54,449 nt of DNA, taken from NCBI GenBank assembly GCA_002428445.1, contig DIWJ01000016.1:41677-96125 (forward strand), written 5' to 3'. The notes under the pieces were generated by a model that worked only from the letters and a program-made list of their open reading frames with translations, did no database searches and was not told the DNA's origin. Origin of the DNA: Syntrophaceae bacterium UBA6109. GTDB lineage: Bacteria; Desulfobacterota; Syntrophia; Syntrophales; UBA6109. The position numbers and the translations under genes were made by a program. The number at the start of each line of letters is the position of its first letter. The stretch's first letter is position 1. Below are positions 1-9,114 of this stretch, one piece after another.

Positions 1-2
1 GC

Positions 3-899
3 GGCCACCTCTCCCACGGCAGCCCCGCCAATTTCTCGGGCAAGCTCTACAACATCGTCCCGTACGGCGTGGACCGGAAGACGGAGACGATCGACTTCAA
101 CGAAGTCGAGGATCTGGTGAAGAAGCACAAACCGAAGATGATCGTCGTCGGCGCGAGCGCCTACCCGCGGACGATCAATTTCGCCGAATTTCGCCGGATC
201 GCCGACATCTGCGGCGCCGTCATCATGTCCGACATCGCGCACATCGCCGGCCTTGTCGCGGCCGGTCTGCACCCCTCCCCGATCCCGATGTGCGAATACG
301 TGACGAGCACCACCCACAAGACGCTGCGCGGACCCCGCGGCGGCCTCATCATGTGCAAGGAGGCCTACGCCAAGACCCTCAACAGCCGCGTCTTCCCGGG
401 CAGCCAGGGCGGGCCTCTCATGCACATCATCGCCGCCAAAGCGGCGGCATTCAAGGAAGCGCTGACGGAGGAATTCCGCGTCTACCAGAAGCAGATTCTT
501 CTCAACGCCAAGGCCATGGCCGATGCCCTGGTTTCTCATGGATTCCGGCTCGTGTCCGGCGGAACCGACAATCACCTCATGCTCGTGGACCTGTCGGTGA
601 AGGGCGTGACGGGCGTCGACGCCCAGAATGGGCTCGACCGCGCCGGCATCACCGTCAACAAGAACGGCATTCCCTTCGATACGAAAGGCCCGCAGATCAC
701 GAGCGGCATCCGCATCGGCACGCCGGCGGTGACGACCCGGGGGATGAAAGAACCCCAGATGAAGACGATCGCCGGCCTGATCGCGGAAACTCTCGCCTCC
801 CTGAACGACGAGGCGAAGATCCGGGAGATCCGCGGACAGGTGCAGAAGCTGTGCGACCAATTTCCGCTTTACCGGGAGAGACTGAACCGTGAAAAGTAA
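3..899 (+). CDS. glyA: Serine hydroxymethyltransferase, C-terminal part (cut by window edge)
   Basis: PLP enzyme that interconverts serine and glycine with tetrahydrofolate, feeding one-carbon units to purine, thymidylate and methionine synthesis. The 298 visible residues carry the PLP-lysine motif [12 protein letters not shown], the downstream [11 protein letters not shown] segment and the C-terminal [15 protein letters not shown] stretch, all typical of bacterial GlyA (usual length about 415). The true start lies before base 1; reading begins at base 3 with GHLSHG. The last codons overlap the GTG start of the deaminase gene by 11 bases, so the two are translationally coupled. Assignment is firm. 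Confidence 0.97.
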   Translation, partial: GHLSHGSPANFSGKLYNIVPYGVDRKTETIDFNEVEDLVKKHKPKMIVVGASAYPRTINFAEFRRIADICGAVIMSDIAHIAGLVAAGLHPSPIPMCEYVTSTTHKTLRGPRGGLIMCKEAYAKTLNSRVFPGSQGGPLMHIIAAKAAAFKEALTEEFRVYQKQILLNAKAMADALVSHGFRLVSGGTDNHLMLVDLSVKGVTGVDAQNGLDRAGITVNKNGIPFDTKGPQITSGIRIGTPAVTTRGMKEPQMKTIAGLIAETLASLNDEAKIREIRGQVQKLCDQFPLYRERLNREK

Positions 900-1407
900 A
901 CCGGGCGTCCCGGAATCTGGCCCGAAGCTCAAGGCATCCGGCGGGAAGAAGGCTTCAAAAGCGGCTCCGCAGCGGCCGGGCTGGGACGAGTATTTCATGG
1001 ATATCGTGTCGCTCGTGGCAAAGCGGTCCACGTGCCTGAGGCGAAGCGTTGGCGCCGTCCTGGTGCGGGACCGCCGCGTCCTGGCCACGGGATACAACGG
1101 CGCCCCCTCCGGCGTCCGGCACTGCCTGGACGTGGGATGCCTGCGGGAAAAGATGAAGGTCCCTTCCGGCGAGCGCCACGAACTCTGCCGCGGGCTGCAC
1201 GCGGAACAGAACGCCATCATCCAGGCGGCATTGCACGGCGTCAGCATCAACGGCTCGACGCTGTACAGCACGAACCACCCCTGCGTCATCTGCGCCAAGA
1301 TGATCATCAACTCCGGCATCCGGAAGGTTCTCTACCGGCAGGGCTACGCCGACGATCTGGCGCGCGAAATGTTCAAGGAATCCGGCATCGAAGTGTCCTC
1401 GATATGA
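889..1407 (+). CDS. Deoxycytidylate (dCMP) deaminase
   Basis: Zinc enzyme of the ComEB/dCMP deaminase family that converts dCMP to dUMP, supplying thymidylate synthase. The 172-residue protein has the zinc/proton-shuttle motif HAEQNA (His104, Glu106) and the second zinc motif PCVICAK (Cys132, Cys135). Residues 1-30 are a basic, low-complexity N-terminal extension before the fold begins at GWDEYFM, so a later start is conceivable, but the GTG at 889 overlapping glyA is the only obvious coupled start. Its stop overlaps the nrdR start (ATGA), which puts a nucleotide-supply enzyme and the ribonucleotide reductase regulator in one transcript. Confidence 0.93.
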   Translation: MKSKPGVPESGPKLKASGGKKASKAAPQRPGWDEYFMDIVSLVAKRSTCLRRSVGAVLVRDRRVLATGYNGAPSGVRHCLDVGCLREKMKVPSGERHELCRGLHAEQNAIIQAALHGVSINGSTLYSTNHPCVICAKMIINSGIRKVLYRQGYADDLAREMFKESGIEVSSI

Positions 1408-1919
1408 AATGCCCGTTTTGCGCCAACGGCGAGAATCGCGTGATCGACTCGCGTATCAGCAAGGACGGCAGCGCCATCCGCCGCCGCCGCGAGTGTCTTG
1501 CGTGCTCGAAGCGTTTCACCACCTACGAGTTCGTGGAAGAAGTCCTGCCCATGGTGGTGAAAAAGGACGGGCGCCGGGAGGCCTTCGACCGATCCAAGAT
1601 CCGCACGGGAATCCTCAAGGCCTGCGAGAAGAGGCCGATCAGCATCGAGCGCATCGAGACGGTCGTGGAAAATATCGAGCGGGCCTGCCAGGACCTGCAG
1701 GGCAAGGAGATCTCCTCGACGATCATCGGCGAGAAGATCATGCAGGAGTTGCAGGGACTCGATGCCGTCGCCTATGTCCGCTTCGCCTCCGTCTACCGGG
1801 AGTTCCGCGACGTCGGCGATTTCATGGAAGAACTCAAAGACCTGATGAACGGAAAAAGCCAACCCTCGAAGCCGTCCCCCGCTCCCGCAAAGGAAAACCG
1901 CGGAGACGACGAAGGATAA
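1404..1919 (+). CDS. nrdR: Transcriptional repressor NrdR
   Basis: Zinc-ribbon/ATP-cone repressor that senses ATP/dATP and controls ribonucleotide reductase genes. The 171-residue protein has the zinc ribbon Cys3, Cys6, Cys31, Cys34 (CPFC and CLAC motifs) with the basic RRRRECLAC segment used for DNA binding, then an ATP-cone domain from about residue 48 ([16 protein letters not shown]). The C-terminal tail of about 20 residues is Pro/Lys rich and looks dispensable. The ATG at 1404 overlaps the deaminase stop. Length and motifs match the family; I see no NrdR box within the window. Confidence 0.96.
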   Translation: MKCPFCANGENRVIDSRISKDGSAIRRRRECLACSKRFTTYEFVEEVLPMVVKKDGRREAFDRSKIRTGILKACEKRPISIERIETVVENIERACQDLQGKEISSTIIGEKIMQELQGLDAVAYVRFASVYREFRDVGDFMEELKDLMNGKSQPSKPSPAPAKENRGDDEG

Positions 1920-1923
1920 AACG

Positions 1924-2586
1924 ATGTTCACGGGCATTGTCCAGGGCATGGGTACCGTCCGCCGCCTCGAAAGAAAGGGCGGCGACGCCGTTCTCGAAAT
2001 CGATACCGCCCTGGACCTGGCGGATGTGAAAACGGGTGACAGCATCGCCGTCAGCGGCGCCTGCCTGACCGTGACGGCTCTCCGTGGCTCGACCTTCACC
2101 GCAGATGTTTCGGCGGAGACGCTCAGCCGGACCACGCTGGGCAAGGCCGCGGCCGGAACATCCGTGAACCTGGAAAAATCGCTGCGTCTTTCCGATCTCC
2201 TCGGCGGGCACCTTGTCCTGGGACACGTCGACACCGTGGGAGCGCTCGTCGATCAGCAGCGCAGATCCGCCTCGACGATCCTGGGGATCTCCGTGGCCCA
2301 GGAGTGGATGCGCTACATCGTCGAAAAGGGGTCCGTCGCCGTGGACGGCGCCAGCCTCACCGTGAACCGGTGTGAAAAAGACCGTTTTTATGTTAACATC
2401 ATTCCGCAAACGGCCGGGACAACGACACTTCAGTTTCGCAAGCCCGGCGACGCGCTGAACGTCGAGACGGACATCCTCGCCAAGTACGTGGAAAAGTTGC
2501 TCGCCGCGCCGGGAACACGCGGCGGTTCGGAGCATCAGACGGATCTGGATCTGAATTTTCTGGCGAAGCACGGGTTCCTGCGGTAG
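1924..2586 (+). CDS. ribE: Riboflavin synthase, alpha subunit
   Basis: Catalyses dismutation of two 6,7-dimethyl-8-ribityllumazine molecules to riboflavin, the last step of the pathway. The 220-residue protein starts with the hallmark [12 protein letters not shown] and has two tandem lumazine-binding repeats (about residues 1-97 and 98-195), each with a [12 protein letters not shown]- or [16 protein letters not shown] segment. It begins 4 bases after nrdR and is followed 40 bases later by ribBA. No FMN riboswitch was recognised upstream, so expression probably follows the glyA-nrdR transcript. A C-terminal tail of about 20 residues extends past the second repeat. Confidence 0.96.
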   Translation: MFTGIVQGMGTVRRLERKGGDAVLEIDTALDLADVKTGDSIAVSGACLTVTALRGSTFTADVSAETLSRTTLGKAAAGTSVNLEKSLRLSDLLGGHLVLGHVDTVGALVDQQRRSASTILGISVAQEWMRYIVEKGSVAVDGASLTVNRCEKDRFYVNIIPQTAGTTTLQFRKPGDALNVETDILAKYVEKLLAAPGTRGGSEHQTDLDLNFLAKHGFLR

Positions 2587-2626
2587 CCTGCGGGATTTCG
2601 TGATCGCCTCTGCAAAGGATGTGGTT

Positions 2627-3832
2627 ATGGCAGTCAGTACGATTAAAGAGGCCCTCGAAGACATCAAGAAGGGTAAGATGATCATCCTCGTCGACGACGA
2701 AGACCGGGAAAACGAGGGCGACCTGTGCATGGCCGCAGAGTTTGTCACGGCCGAATCCATCAATTTCATGGCCCGGTACGGACGGGGGCTGATCTGCCTG
2801 ACGCTCACGGAAGACCATGCCGACAGGCTGCGCCTGATGCCCATGGTGAGAGACAACAAGTCGCGCTTCGGTACGGCTTTCACCGTCTCCATCGAAGCCA
2901 AGTGCGGCGTGACGACGGGCATCTCGGCGGCCGATCGGGCAACGACCATTCGCACGGCCGTTGCCGAGTCCACAAAAGCGGAAGATCTCGTCAGCCCCGG
3001 CCATATCTTCCCCATCCGGGCGCGCAAAGGCGGCGTCCTTGTCCGGACCGGGCAGACCGAAGGTTCCGTCGACCTGGCGAGAATCGCCGGGCTGCACCCC
3101 GCAGGGGTCATCTGCGAGATCATGAAAGACGACGGCACCATGGCGAGGATGCCGGACCTCGAGGTCTTCGCAAAGGAGCACGGGCTCAAGATCGCGACCA
3201 TCGCGGACCTCATCGATTACCGGATGCAGCATGAATCGATGATCCGCCGCGCCGCCTCCGCCACCATTCCCACCCGTTACGGCGGCGAATTCAAGCTCAT
3301 CGTCTACGAGAACGACGTCGACGACATGAAGCATCTTGCCCTGACCAAGGGAGAAATCGGGCCCGAGGACGAGGTCCTGGTGCGGGTCCACTCGGAATGC
3401 CTGACGGGCGACGTCTTCGGCTCGGAGCGCTGCGACTGCGGCGACCAGCTCCAGCAGGCCATGAAGATGGTGGACGAATTCGGCAAGGGCGTCATCGTGT
3501 ACATGCACCAGGAGGGACGGGGAATCGGCATCGTCAACAAGATCAAGGCCTACGAACTGCAGGAACAAGGCATGGATACGGTGGAAGCCAATATCGCGCT
3601 CGGCTTCAAAGAAGACCTCCGCGACTACGGCATCGGCGCCCAGATCCTCGTCGATCTCGGCGTGAAGAAGATGCGGCTCATGACGAACAACCCCCGCAAG
3701 TACATCGGCCTTCAGGGATACGGGATCACCATCACCGAGCGGGTGCCCATCGAGTTGAAACCCACCGAGCACAACCTGCGATACATGAAGACCAAGAAAA
3801 AGAAAATGGGGCACATGCTGAAGATGTCGTGA
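2627..3832 (+). CDS. ribBA: Bifunctional 3,4-DHBP synthase / GTP cyclohydrolase II
   Basis: Supplies both precursors of lumazine: the RibB half makes 3,4-dihydroxy-2-butanone 4-phosphate from ribulose 5-phosphate and the RibA half opens GTP. The N-terminal domain (about residues 1-200) has [16 protein letters not shown]. The C-terminal domain has the zinc-binding [15 protein letters not shown] segment and HQEGRGIG. I chose the ATG at 2627 because AAAGGA lies 8 bases upstream; an in-frame GTG at 2600 would add nine residues. The protein is 401 residues, the normal length for the fusion. It sits between ribE and ribH. Confidence 0.96.
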   Translation: MAVSTIKEALEDIKKGKMIILVDDEDRENEGDLCMAAEFVTAESINFMARYGRGLICLTLTEDHADRLRLMPMVRDNKSRFGTAFTVSIEAKCGVTTGISAADRATTIRTAVAESTKAEDLVSPGHIFPIRARKGGVLVRTGQTEGSVDLARIAGLHPAGVICEIMKDDGTMARMPDLEVFAKEHGLKIATIADLIDYRMQHESMIRRAASATIPTRYGGEFKLIVYENDVDDMKHLALTKGEIGPEDEVLVRVHSECLTGDVFGSERCDCGDQLQQAMKMVDEFGKGVIVYMHQEGRGIGIVNKIKAYELQEQGMDTVEANIALGFKEDLRDYGIGAQILVDLGVKKMRLMTNNPRKYIGLQGYGITITERVPIELKPTEHNLRYMKTKKKKMGHMLKMS

Positions 3833-3952
3833 CAACGCGTTGTGAAGTTTTCTCAGGCTGTCGCTTGCGCACTGTGCTCCGCATCTGATATGGAAGGGAC
3901 GCCCTCGAAAGAGGCCGGTACCGGGGGAACAACCACCATGAGGAGAGCCGTT

Positions 3953-4417
3953 ATGACGAAAATCGTCGAAGGAAAGATCATCGCCAAGGGAATGAAGTTC
4001 GCCATCGTGGCCAGCCGCTTCAACGACTTCATCAGCTCCCGGCTCATCGATGGGGCGGTGGATGCCTTGACCCGTGCCGGAGCCGACGAGAAGGACATTT
4101 CCATCATCAAGGTCCCCGGGGCATTTGAACTGCCGCTCGTCGCGAAGAAGGTCGCGAAGGGAAAGGGATGCGATGCGGTGATCTGCCTGGGCGCCGTCAT
4201 CCGGGGCGCGACGCCGCATTTCGAGTACATCAGCGCCGAAGTCTCCAAAGGGATCGCCGCCGTCGGACTCGAAACGGAAGTCCCTGTCGCCTTCGGCGTG
4301 CTGACGACGGATACGATTGAACAGGCAATCGAACGGGCCGGGACGAAATCCGGGAACAAGGGATGGGACGCGGCCATGACAGCGATTGAGATGGTCGACC
4401 TGTTCAAGAGACTATAA
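3953..4417 (+). CDS. ribH: 6,7-dimethyl-8-ribityllumazine synthase
   Basis: Condenses 5-amino-6-ribitylaminouracil with DHBP to form lumazine, the substrate of RibE. The 154-residue protein shows the family landmarks PGAFELPL and [14 protein letters not shown] and has the usual subunit length. The ATG at 3953 is favoured because AGGAG stands just upstream; another in-frame ATG at 3938 is less well spaced. The 120-base gap after ribBA holds no recognisable gene. A perfect 10-bp hairpin lies downstream, before nusB. Confidence 0.96.
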   Translation: MTKIVEGKIIAKGMKFAIVASRFNDFISSRLIDGAVDALTRAGADEKDISIIKVPGAFELPLVAKKVAKGKGCDAVICLGAVIRGATPHFEYISAEVSKGIAAVGLETEVPVAFGVLTTDTIEQAIERAGTKSGNKGWDAAMTAIEMVDLFKRL

Positions 4418-4432
4418 AGCAGCGCGCAGGGA

Positions 4433-4466
4433 ATACGGCCCTCTGCCGGCAGCAGCAGGGCCGTAT
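4433..4466 (+). other. Perfect 10-bp inverted repeat between ribH and nusB
   Basis: The arms ATACGGCCCT (4433-4442) and AGGGCCGTAT (4457-4466) are perfectly complementary around a 14-base loop that itself contains the palindrome CTGCCGGCAG. No T-tract follows, so it is not a standard intrinsic terminator. It may be an RNA-stability or processing hairpin, or a Rho-linked stop, separating rib gene and nusB-leuS expression. Confidence 0.5.
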
Positions 4467-4483
4467 CTGCATTTGAGGATTGG

Positions 4484-4924
4484 ATGCACCACCGAAGAAA
4501 AGCCAGGGAGATAGCCCTGCAAGTTCTCTACCAACTCGATGTTTCAGGAACCGGCCCGCAAGAGGCGGTCGATCTGTACTGGAAGAATTTTGACTCCCCC
4601 GACGAGACGAAGCAATTCGCGCTCCATCTCGTTGAGGGCACCTGGAACCATCGTCAGGAAATCGATCAGCTGATTGGCGAGTTTTCTGAAAACTGGACGA
4701 TCTCCCGGATGTCCCGGGTCGACAGAAGCATCCTCCGGATGGCCGTCTTCGAGCTTCTGCACTGTCCGGACATCCCGCCAAAGGTGACGCTCAATGAGGC
4801 GATCGACCTAGGCAAGGATTACGGATCGGAAAATTCCGGGGCTTTCATCAACGGCATCCTGGATGCCCTGTATATGAAGCTGTACGGGAAAAATGGATCT
4901 GACAATCATCAAGACGCCCCCTGA
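4484..4924 (+). CDS. nusB: Transcription antitermination factor NusB
   Basis: All-helical RNA-binding factor that joins NusE (S10) on boxA RNA to promote rRNA antitermination. The 146-residue protein has the family opening RKAREIALQVLYQLDVSG and the C-terminal core VDRSILRMAVFELLHCPDIP, then LNEAIDLGKDYGSENSGAFINGIL with a run of conserved residues. NusB commonly follows ribH in bacteria, as here. Its last 32 bases overlap the next gene, so translation is coupled. Confidence 0.96.
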   Translation: MHHRRKAREIALQVLYQLDVSGTGPQEAVDLYWKNFDSPDETKQFALHLVEGTWNHRQEIDQLIGEFSENWTISRMSRVDRSILRMAVFELLHCPDIPPKVTLNEAIDLGKDYGSENSGAFINGILDALYMKLYGKNGSDNHQDAP

Positions 4925-5462
4925 GAGCCTTTACGAGGAGAACCTCGTGCTGGCGGTCTATACCGACGAGAGGCCTCCCAGGGGCTACTCGGGTCTGGTG
5001 GATTGGCGCCTGAACGGGCTCCTCTCCACCGAGATCGCCCGCGGGAGAATTTCGGCCGCCTTCGGTGAAAAGGTGATCCTTCCGCAGCCGGACCGCATTG
5101 CGGTGAAGAGGCTGATCCTCTTCGGTCTGGGTCCGATTTCCGAAGCGACGCAGGGACGACTGTACGAGGCGGGGTGCCGGATCGTAGAGACGATGAGCGA
5201 CCTGCTGTGCCGCAGCTTCGCCGTCAATGTCCCCACGGCGGGGAAACCGCGGCTGAGCATCCAGGAAACAGCGGAAGCCATGCTGTGGGGGTATCTGGAG
5301 ACCGGGTCTGCCGACAGGAGGATTGTGGACAGGCTGCAGCTCTGTGTCCAGGACAATCACGAAGAAGAAACGGCCGCAGCCTTCGAACGCATGAAGACCC
5401 TCAGGGAGAAGCTTCTCTCGGCGCCGCCCGCCGCCGGCGAGCTGGCGGAGACGCCTTCCTGA
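4893..5462 (+). CDS. Stand-alone peptidase M17 N-terminal (macro-like) domain protein
   Basis: This 189-residue protein resembles only the N-terminal, macro-like domain of leucyl aminopeptidases: a beta strand [11 protein letters not shown], a helix starting LLSTEIARG, then [10 protein letters not shown] and a second helix. The C-terminal peptidase domain with the two-metal site (NTDAEGRL-type motif) is absent, and the following gene is leuS, so it is not a frameshifted peptidase. Function is unknown; family knowledge suggests a binding rather than hydrolytic role. It starts inside nusB, implying coupled expression. The fold assignment rests on pattern resemblance. Confidence 0.7.
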   Translation: MDLTIIKTPPESLYEENLVLAVYTDERPPRGYSGLVDWRLNGLLSTEIARGRISAAFGEKVILPQPDRIAVKRLILFGLGPISEATQGRLYEAGCRIVETMSDLLCRSFAVNVPTAGKPRLSIQETAEAMLWGYLETGSADRRIVDRLQLCVQDNHEEETAAAFERMKTLREKLLSAPPAAGELAETPS

Positions 5463-5493
5463 GAGGTCGCTGAAAAAGAGGAGATCTCGGAAG

Positions 5494-8085
5494 ATGAGCG
5501 ACGGGAAATACCATCCGCAGGAAATCGAGGAAAAATGGCAGGCGCACTGGGAACGGCAGGGCATCTTCAAGGTCGGTGAAGACCCCGCGAAAAAGAAATA
5601 TTACCTGCTCGAAATGTTCCCCTACCCCTCGGGAAAGATCCACATGGGGCACGTCCGGAATTACACCATCGGGGACGTCGTGGCCCGCTACAAGCGCATG
5701 CAGGGGTTCAACGTTCTTCACCCGATGGGTTGGGACGCCTTCGGCATGCCGGCCGAAAACGCGGCGATCGAACACGGCATCCATCCCGCCCGCTGGACGA
5801 ACGACAACATCGCCTTCATGAAGAAGCAGCTCAAGCGGATGGGTTTCAGCTATGACTGGGACCGCGAGATCTCGACCTGCGAGCCCGCGTATTACCGCTG
5901 GGAACAGCTGTTCTTCCTCTGGATGCTGGAGAAGGGACTCGCCTACAAGAAGGCCTCCGCGGTCAACTGGTGCCCCCACTGCAAGACGGTGCTGGCCAAC
6001 GAGCAGGTCGAAAGCGGGCTCTGCTGGCGCTGCTCGTCGGAGGTGATCGAAAAATACCTCGAACAGTGGTTTTTCCGCATTACCGCCTATATCGACGAAC
6101 TTCTCGAGTACTGCGACAAGCTTCCCGGATGGCCGGAACGGGTCCTCATCATGCAGCGCAACTGGATCGGCAAGAGCCACGGCTGCGAAATATCCTTCCC
6201 CATGGCGGACGGATCCGGCAAGGCGATTCAGGTTTTCACGACGCGGCAGGACACGATCTTCGGGGCCACCTTCATGCTGGTCGCCGCTGAACACCCCCTC
6301 GTCATGGACCTCGTCCGTGGAAAGCCCTGCGAGGCGCAGGTCAGGCAATTCTCCGACAAGATCAAGCGGCAGGACAAGGAACTCCGCACGTCCGAGTACT
6401 ACGAAAAAGAGGGCATGTTCCTCGAATCCTACTGCCTCAATCCCGTCACGGGCAAGAAGATGCCCATCTTCGCCGCCAACTTCGTCCTGGCCGACTACGG
6501 CACGGGATGCGTCATGGCCGTCCCCACCCACGACCAGCGCGACTTCGAGTTCGCCAAGAAATACAACCTTCCGCTGATTGTCGTGATCCAACCGCCCGAC
6601 CGGACGCTCAACACCTCCACCATGAAGGAGGCCTACGTCGAGGACGGTATCCTCGTCAACTCCGGCCGTTTCGACGGGATGGAAAACACGAAGGCGATGG
6701 AGGCGATCGCCGACTACATCGAGTCCATCGGCCGGGGAAAGCGCACGATCCAGTACCGCCTGCGCGACTGGGGAATCTCCCGGCAGCGCTACTGGGGCGC
6801 CCCGATCCCGGTGGTGAACTGCGAAAAATGCGGGACCGTGCCGGCGCCGGAAGCCGACCTGCCCGTCATCCTTCCCACGGATGTGGAATTTACGGGCGAA
6901 GGCGGATCGCCGCTGGCCAAAATCCAGGCCTTCCGCGAGACGAAGTGCCCGCGCTGCGGAGGACCGGCGGCCCGCGAAACCGACACCATGGACACCTTCG
7001 TCGAGTCCTCCTGGTACTTCGACCGGTTCTGCTGCCCCGACATGGACAGGGCGCCCGGCCTCGACAGGAAGCGCGTCGCCTACTGGATGCCCGTCGACCA
7101 GTACATCGGCGGCATCGAGCATGCGATCCTGCACCTGCTCTACGCCCGGTTTTACACGAAGGTGCTCCGCGACCTCGGCGTCATCGACGTCGATGAGCCC
7201 TTCACGAACCTCCTGACGCAGGGGATGGTCTGCAAGGAGTCGACGCGCTGCCCCGAACACGGCTACCTCCTTCCTTCCGAAGTGCAGGAGGGGAAATGCG
7301 TCCACTGCGGGAAGGAGATCGTCGTCGGCAAAACGGAAAAGATGTCCAAGTCGCTCAAGAACGTGGTCGATCCCGATTACCTGATCCGCGAATACGGCGC
7401 AGATACCGTCCGGGTCTTCTGTCTCTTCGCGGCGCCGCCGGAAAAGGATCTCGAATGGAGCGATCAGGGAGTGGAGGGTTCATTCCGCTTCATCAGCCGG
7501 ATCTGGCGGATCGTGAACGATTACAACGATGACATCTGCAATGTCGCGCCCTTCGACGGGAAGACGGAGCTCGACGAGTCCCTGAAAGGCCTGCGGCGGA
7601 AGATCCACCAGACCATCAAGAAGGTCACCCGGGACATCGAGGACCGCTTCCATTTCAACACGGCGATCAGCGCCGTCATGGAACTCCTGAACACCCTCTA
7701 CGCGCTGGAGCGTCCCGCCCGGGACAACGCCAAGGCCCTGGGCGTCGTGCGGGAGGCGATCGAGACGATCCTCCTGCTCATGGCCCCGCTCATCCCCCAT
7801 GTCGCCGAGGAGATGTGGTCTCTTCTGGGCCGCAGGGAAAACCTCGCCGACATGCCCTGGCCGAAGTTCGATTCGTCCGCAGCCTCGGAGGAGGAAATCA
7901 CGATCGTGATCCAGGTCAACGGCAAGGTCCGCAGCCGGATCAGCGTGTCGGTCGACGAGGATGAGGAACAGGTCAAGGCGATGGCCCTGGCGGACGAGAA
8001 GACGGCGAAATTCATTGCGGGCAAAAAGGTGCTGAAGCAGTTTTACGTCCCCAAGCGGCTTGTCAACATCGTGGTTGCAGGCTGA
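5494..8085 (+). CDS. leuS: Leucyl-tRNA synthetase
   Basis: Class Ia synthetase that charges tRNA-Leu. The 863-residue protein has the HIGH-type motif HMGH at residues 50-53, the KMSKS motif in [15 protein letters not shown] near residue 619, and a central editing domain containing [14 protein letters not shown]. Cysteine pairs near residue 200 region and in CPRCGG and CVHCGKEI mark zinc-ribbon insertions. The C-terminal part has the anticodon-binding helices and the small leucine-specific extension. Length and order are normal for bacteria. It begins 31 bases after the M17-N-like gene and is followed by lptE. Confidence 0.98.
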   Translation: MSDGKYHPQEIEEKWQAHWERQGIFKVGEDPAKKKYYLLEMFPYPSGKIHMGHVRNYTIGDVVARYKRMQGFNVLHPMGWDAFGMPAENAAIEHGIHPARWTNDNIAFMKKQLKRMGFSYDWDREISTCEPAYYRWEQLFFLWMLEKGLAYKKASAVNWCPHCKTVLANEQVESGLCWRCSSEVIEKYLEQWFFRITAYIDELLEYCDKLPGWPERVLIMQRNWIGKSHGCEISFPMADGSGKAIQVFTTRQDTIFGATFMLVAAEHPLVMDLVRGKPCEAQVRQFSDKIKRQDKELRTSEYYEKEGMFLESYCLNPVTGKKMPIFAANFVLADYGTGCVMAVPTHDQRDFEFAKKYNLPLIVVIQPPDRTLNTSTMKEAYVEDGILVNSGRFDGMENTKAMEAIADYIESIGRGKRTIQYRLRDWGISRQRYWGAPIPVVNCEKCGTVPAPEADLPVILPTDVEFTGEGGSPLAKIQAFRETKCPRCGGPAARETDTMDTFVESSWYFDRFCCPDMDRAPGLDRKRVAYWMPVDQYIGGIEHAILHLLYARFYTKVLRDLGVIDVDEPFTNLLTQGMVCKESTRCPEHGYLLPSEVQEGKCVHCGKEIVVGKTEKMSKSLKNVVDPDYLIREYGADTVRVFCLFAAPPEKDLEWSDQGVEGSFRFISRIWRIVNDYNDDICNVAPFDGKTELDESLKGLRRKIHQTIKKVTRDIEDRFHFNTAISAVMELLNTLYALERPARDNAKALGVVREAIETILLLMAPLIPHVAEEMWSLLGRRENLADMPWPKFDSSAASEEEITIVIQVNGKVRSRISVSVDEDEEQVKAMALADEKTAKFIAGKKVLKQFYVPKRLVNIVVAG

Positions 8086-8098
8086 GGCGGAGGCTGTC

Positions 8099-8653
8099 AT
8101 GGACGGGAAAGGTCGCCGGCTGGGATTTTCCGGAAGGGGTGCCGGCGCGTGGCTGGTATTTCTTCTGTTCCTGATATGCGCGGGCTGCGGTTATCGCTTC
8201 TCGCCGGGCGGGGAAAACCTCCCGCCCGAGATCCGCACCGTCTTCGTGGAGATCTTCGCGAACAAGACGAGCGAAGCCAATTTCGAAAACCAGGTCCGCG
8301 CCGCCTTCGTGGACCAGATTATACGGGGAACGCGTTTCAAGCTGGCCGACGCGCAAGAAACGGCCGACGCGGTTTTGCGCGGCAGCATCGAGGGGCTCTC
8401 GAGCGCTCCGCTTTCCTACCGCGCGACCAATCTCGCCGCGGAAGAACGGCTGACGGCCCTGCTGAATATTACCCTTGAGGATCGGAACTCGGGAAAGGCG
8501 GTCTGGACGGGGAGCGGGCTCTCGGGCACCGCGGACTACACGGTCGACCCGGCAAATCCGACCGTTACGCAGACCAACCGGAGGAACAACCTCAACAAGC
8601 TGGCAAACGACACGGCCGAGAAGGCTTATCGATTGATGATGTCCGGGTTCTGA
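8099..8653 (+). CDS. lptE: LPS-assembly lipoprotein LptE
   Basis: Outer-membrane lipoprotein that plugs and stabilises the LptD translocon delivering lipopolysaccharide to the cell surface. Residues 1-30 are a lipoprotein signal: basic N-terminus, a hydrophobic core AWLVFLLFLI, and a lipobox ending at Cys30 (CAGC). The mature part begins GYRFSPGG, has FVEIFANKTSEANFE and ends with a helix, as in the family; the gene follows leuS, its usual place. The ATG at 8099 has GGCGGAGG about 6 bases upstream. It converges on rpsT with only 17 bases between the stops. Confidence 0.9.
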   Translation: MDGKGRRLGFSGRGAGAWLVFLLFLICAGCGYRFSPGGENLPPEIRTVFVEIFANKTSEANFENQVRAAFVDQIIRGTRFKLADAQETADAVLRGSIEGLSSAPLSYRATNLAAEERLTALLNITLEDRNSGKAVWTGSGLSGTADYTVDPANPTVTQTNRRNNLNKLANDTAEKAYRLMMSGF

Positions 8654-8670
8654 AGCGCGTGAAGAGGGGC

Positions 8671-8937
8671 CTACTTCGCGATCGCGTTCACGGCCTTGGT
8701 CAAGCGGGAAATCTTCCGGGAAGCGTTCCGCTTGTGGATCGCACCCTTCGCTGCAGACTTCGCCAGGGCCGGAACAGCAGCGACCAGCGCTTTCTTGGCG
8801 GCCTCGACATCCTTGGCTTCCGCCGCGGCCATCACCGCCTTCACCTTCGTTTTCACCGCCGACTTGACCGACGTGTTGCGCTGGGTGATCTTTACGCTCT
8901 GCCGGGCTCTCTTTTGCGCTGAACGATGCTTTAGCAA
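8671..8937 (-). CDS. rpsT: 30S ribosomal protein S20
   Basis: Primary 16S rRNA-binding protein of the small subunit. The 88-residue protein is very basic and alanine rich, with KHRSAQKRARQ at the start and GAIHKRNASRKISRLTKAV near the end, both diagnostic of S20. The start is a TTG at 8935-8937, placed by a perfect AAGGAGG five bases upstream; no ATG or GTG lies nearby. E. coli rpsT also starts with UUG, which weakens translation and takes part in autoregulation. The reading frame stays open far upstream, antisense to the next gene, but that extension is a shadow. Confidence 0.95.
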   Translation of the reverse strand: MLKHRSAQKRARQSVKITQRNTSVKSAVKTKVKAVMAAAEAKDVEAAKKALVAAVPALAKSAAKGAIHKRNASRKISRLTKAVNAIAK

Positions 8938-8980
8938 AAATGCCTCCTTGTCGAATGTTCTCGAGATATTGGAGTCGGTT

Positions 8981-9009
8981 CTACTATCCGAATTCGCCAC
9001 GCCTGTCAA
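8981..9009 (-). promoter_or_regulatory. Candidate sigma-70 promoter for rpsT
   Basis: On the minus strand a perfect -35 box TTGACA (9004-9009) is followed after exactly 17 bases by TAGTAG (8981-8986), a weak -10 box. The predicted start falls about 35-40 bases before the TTG codon of rpsT. The -35 match is strong and the -10 only partial. Confidence 0.5.
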
Positions 9010-9114
9010 GCCCAAAGTACGGCGCGGAACGAAACCTGTTGATGGTTGAAAACACAGGTAGCTTATGATAAGCGCAGCGGAACTGTGCTCAAAATTTCTC
9101 CCCCAGGAGGGAAC

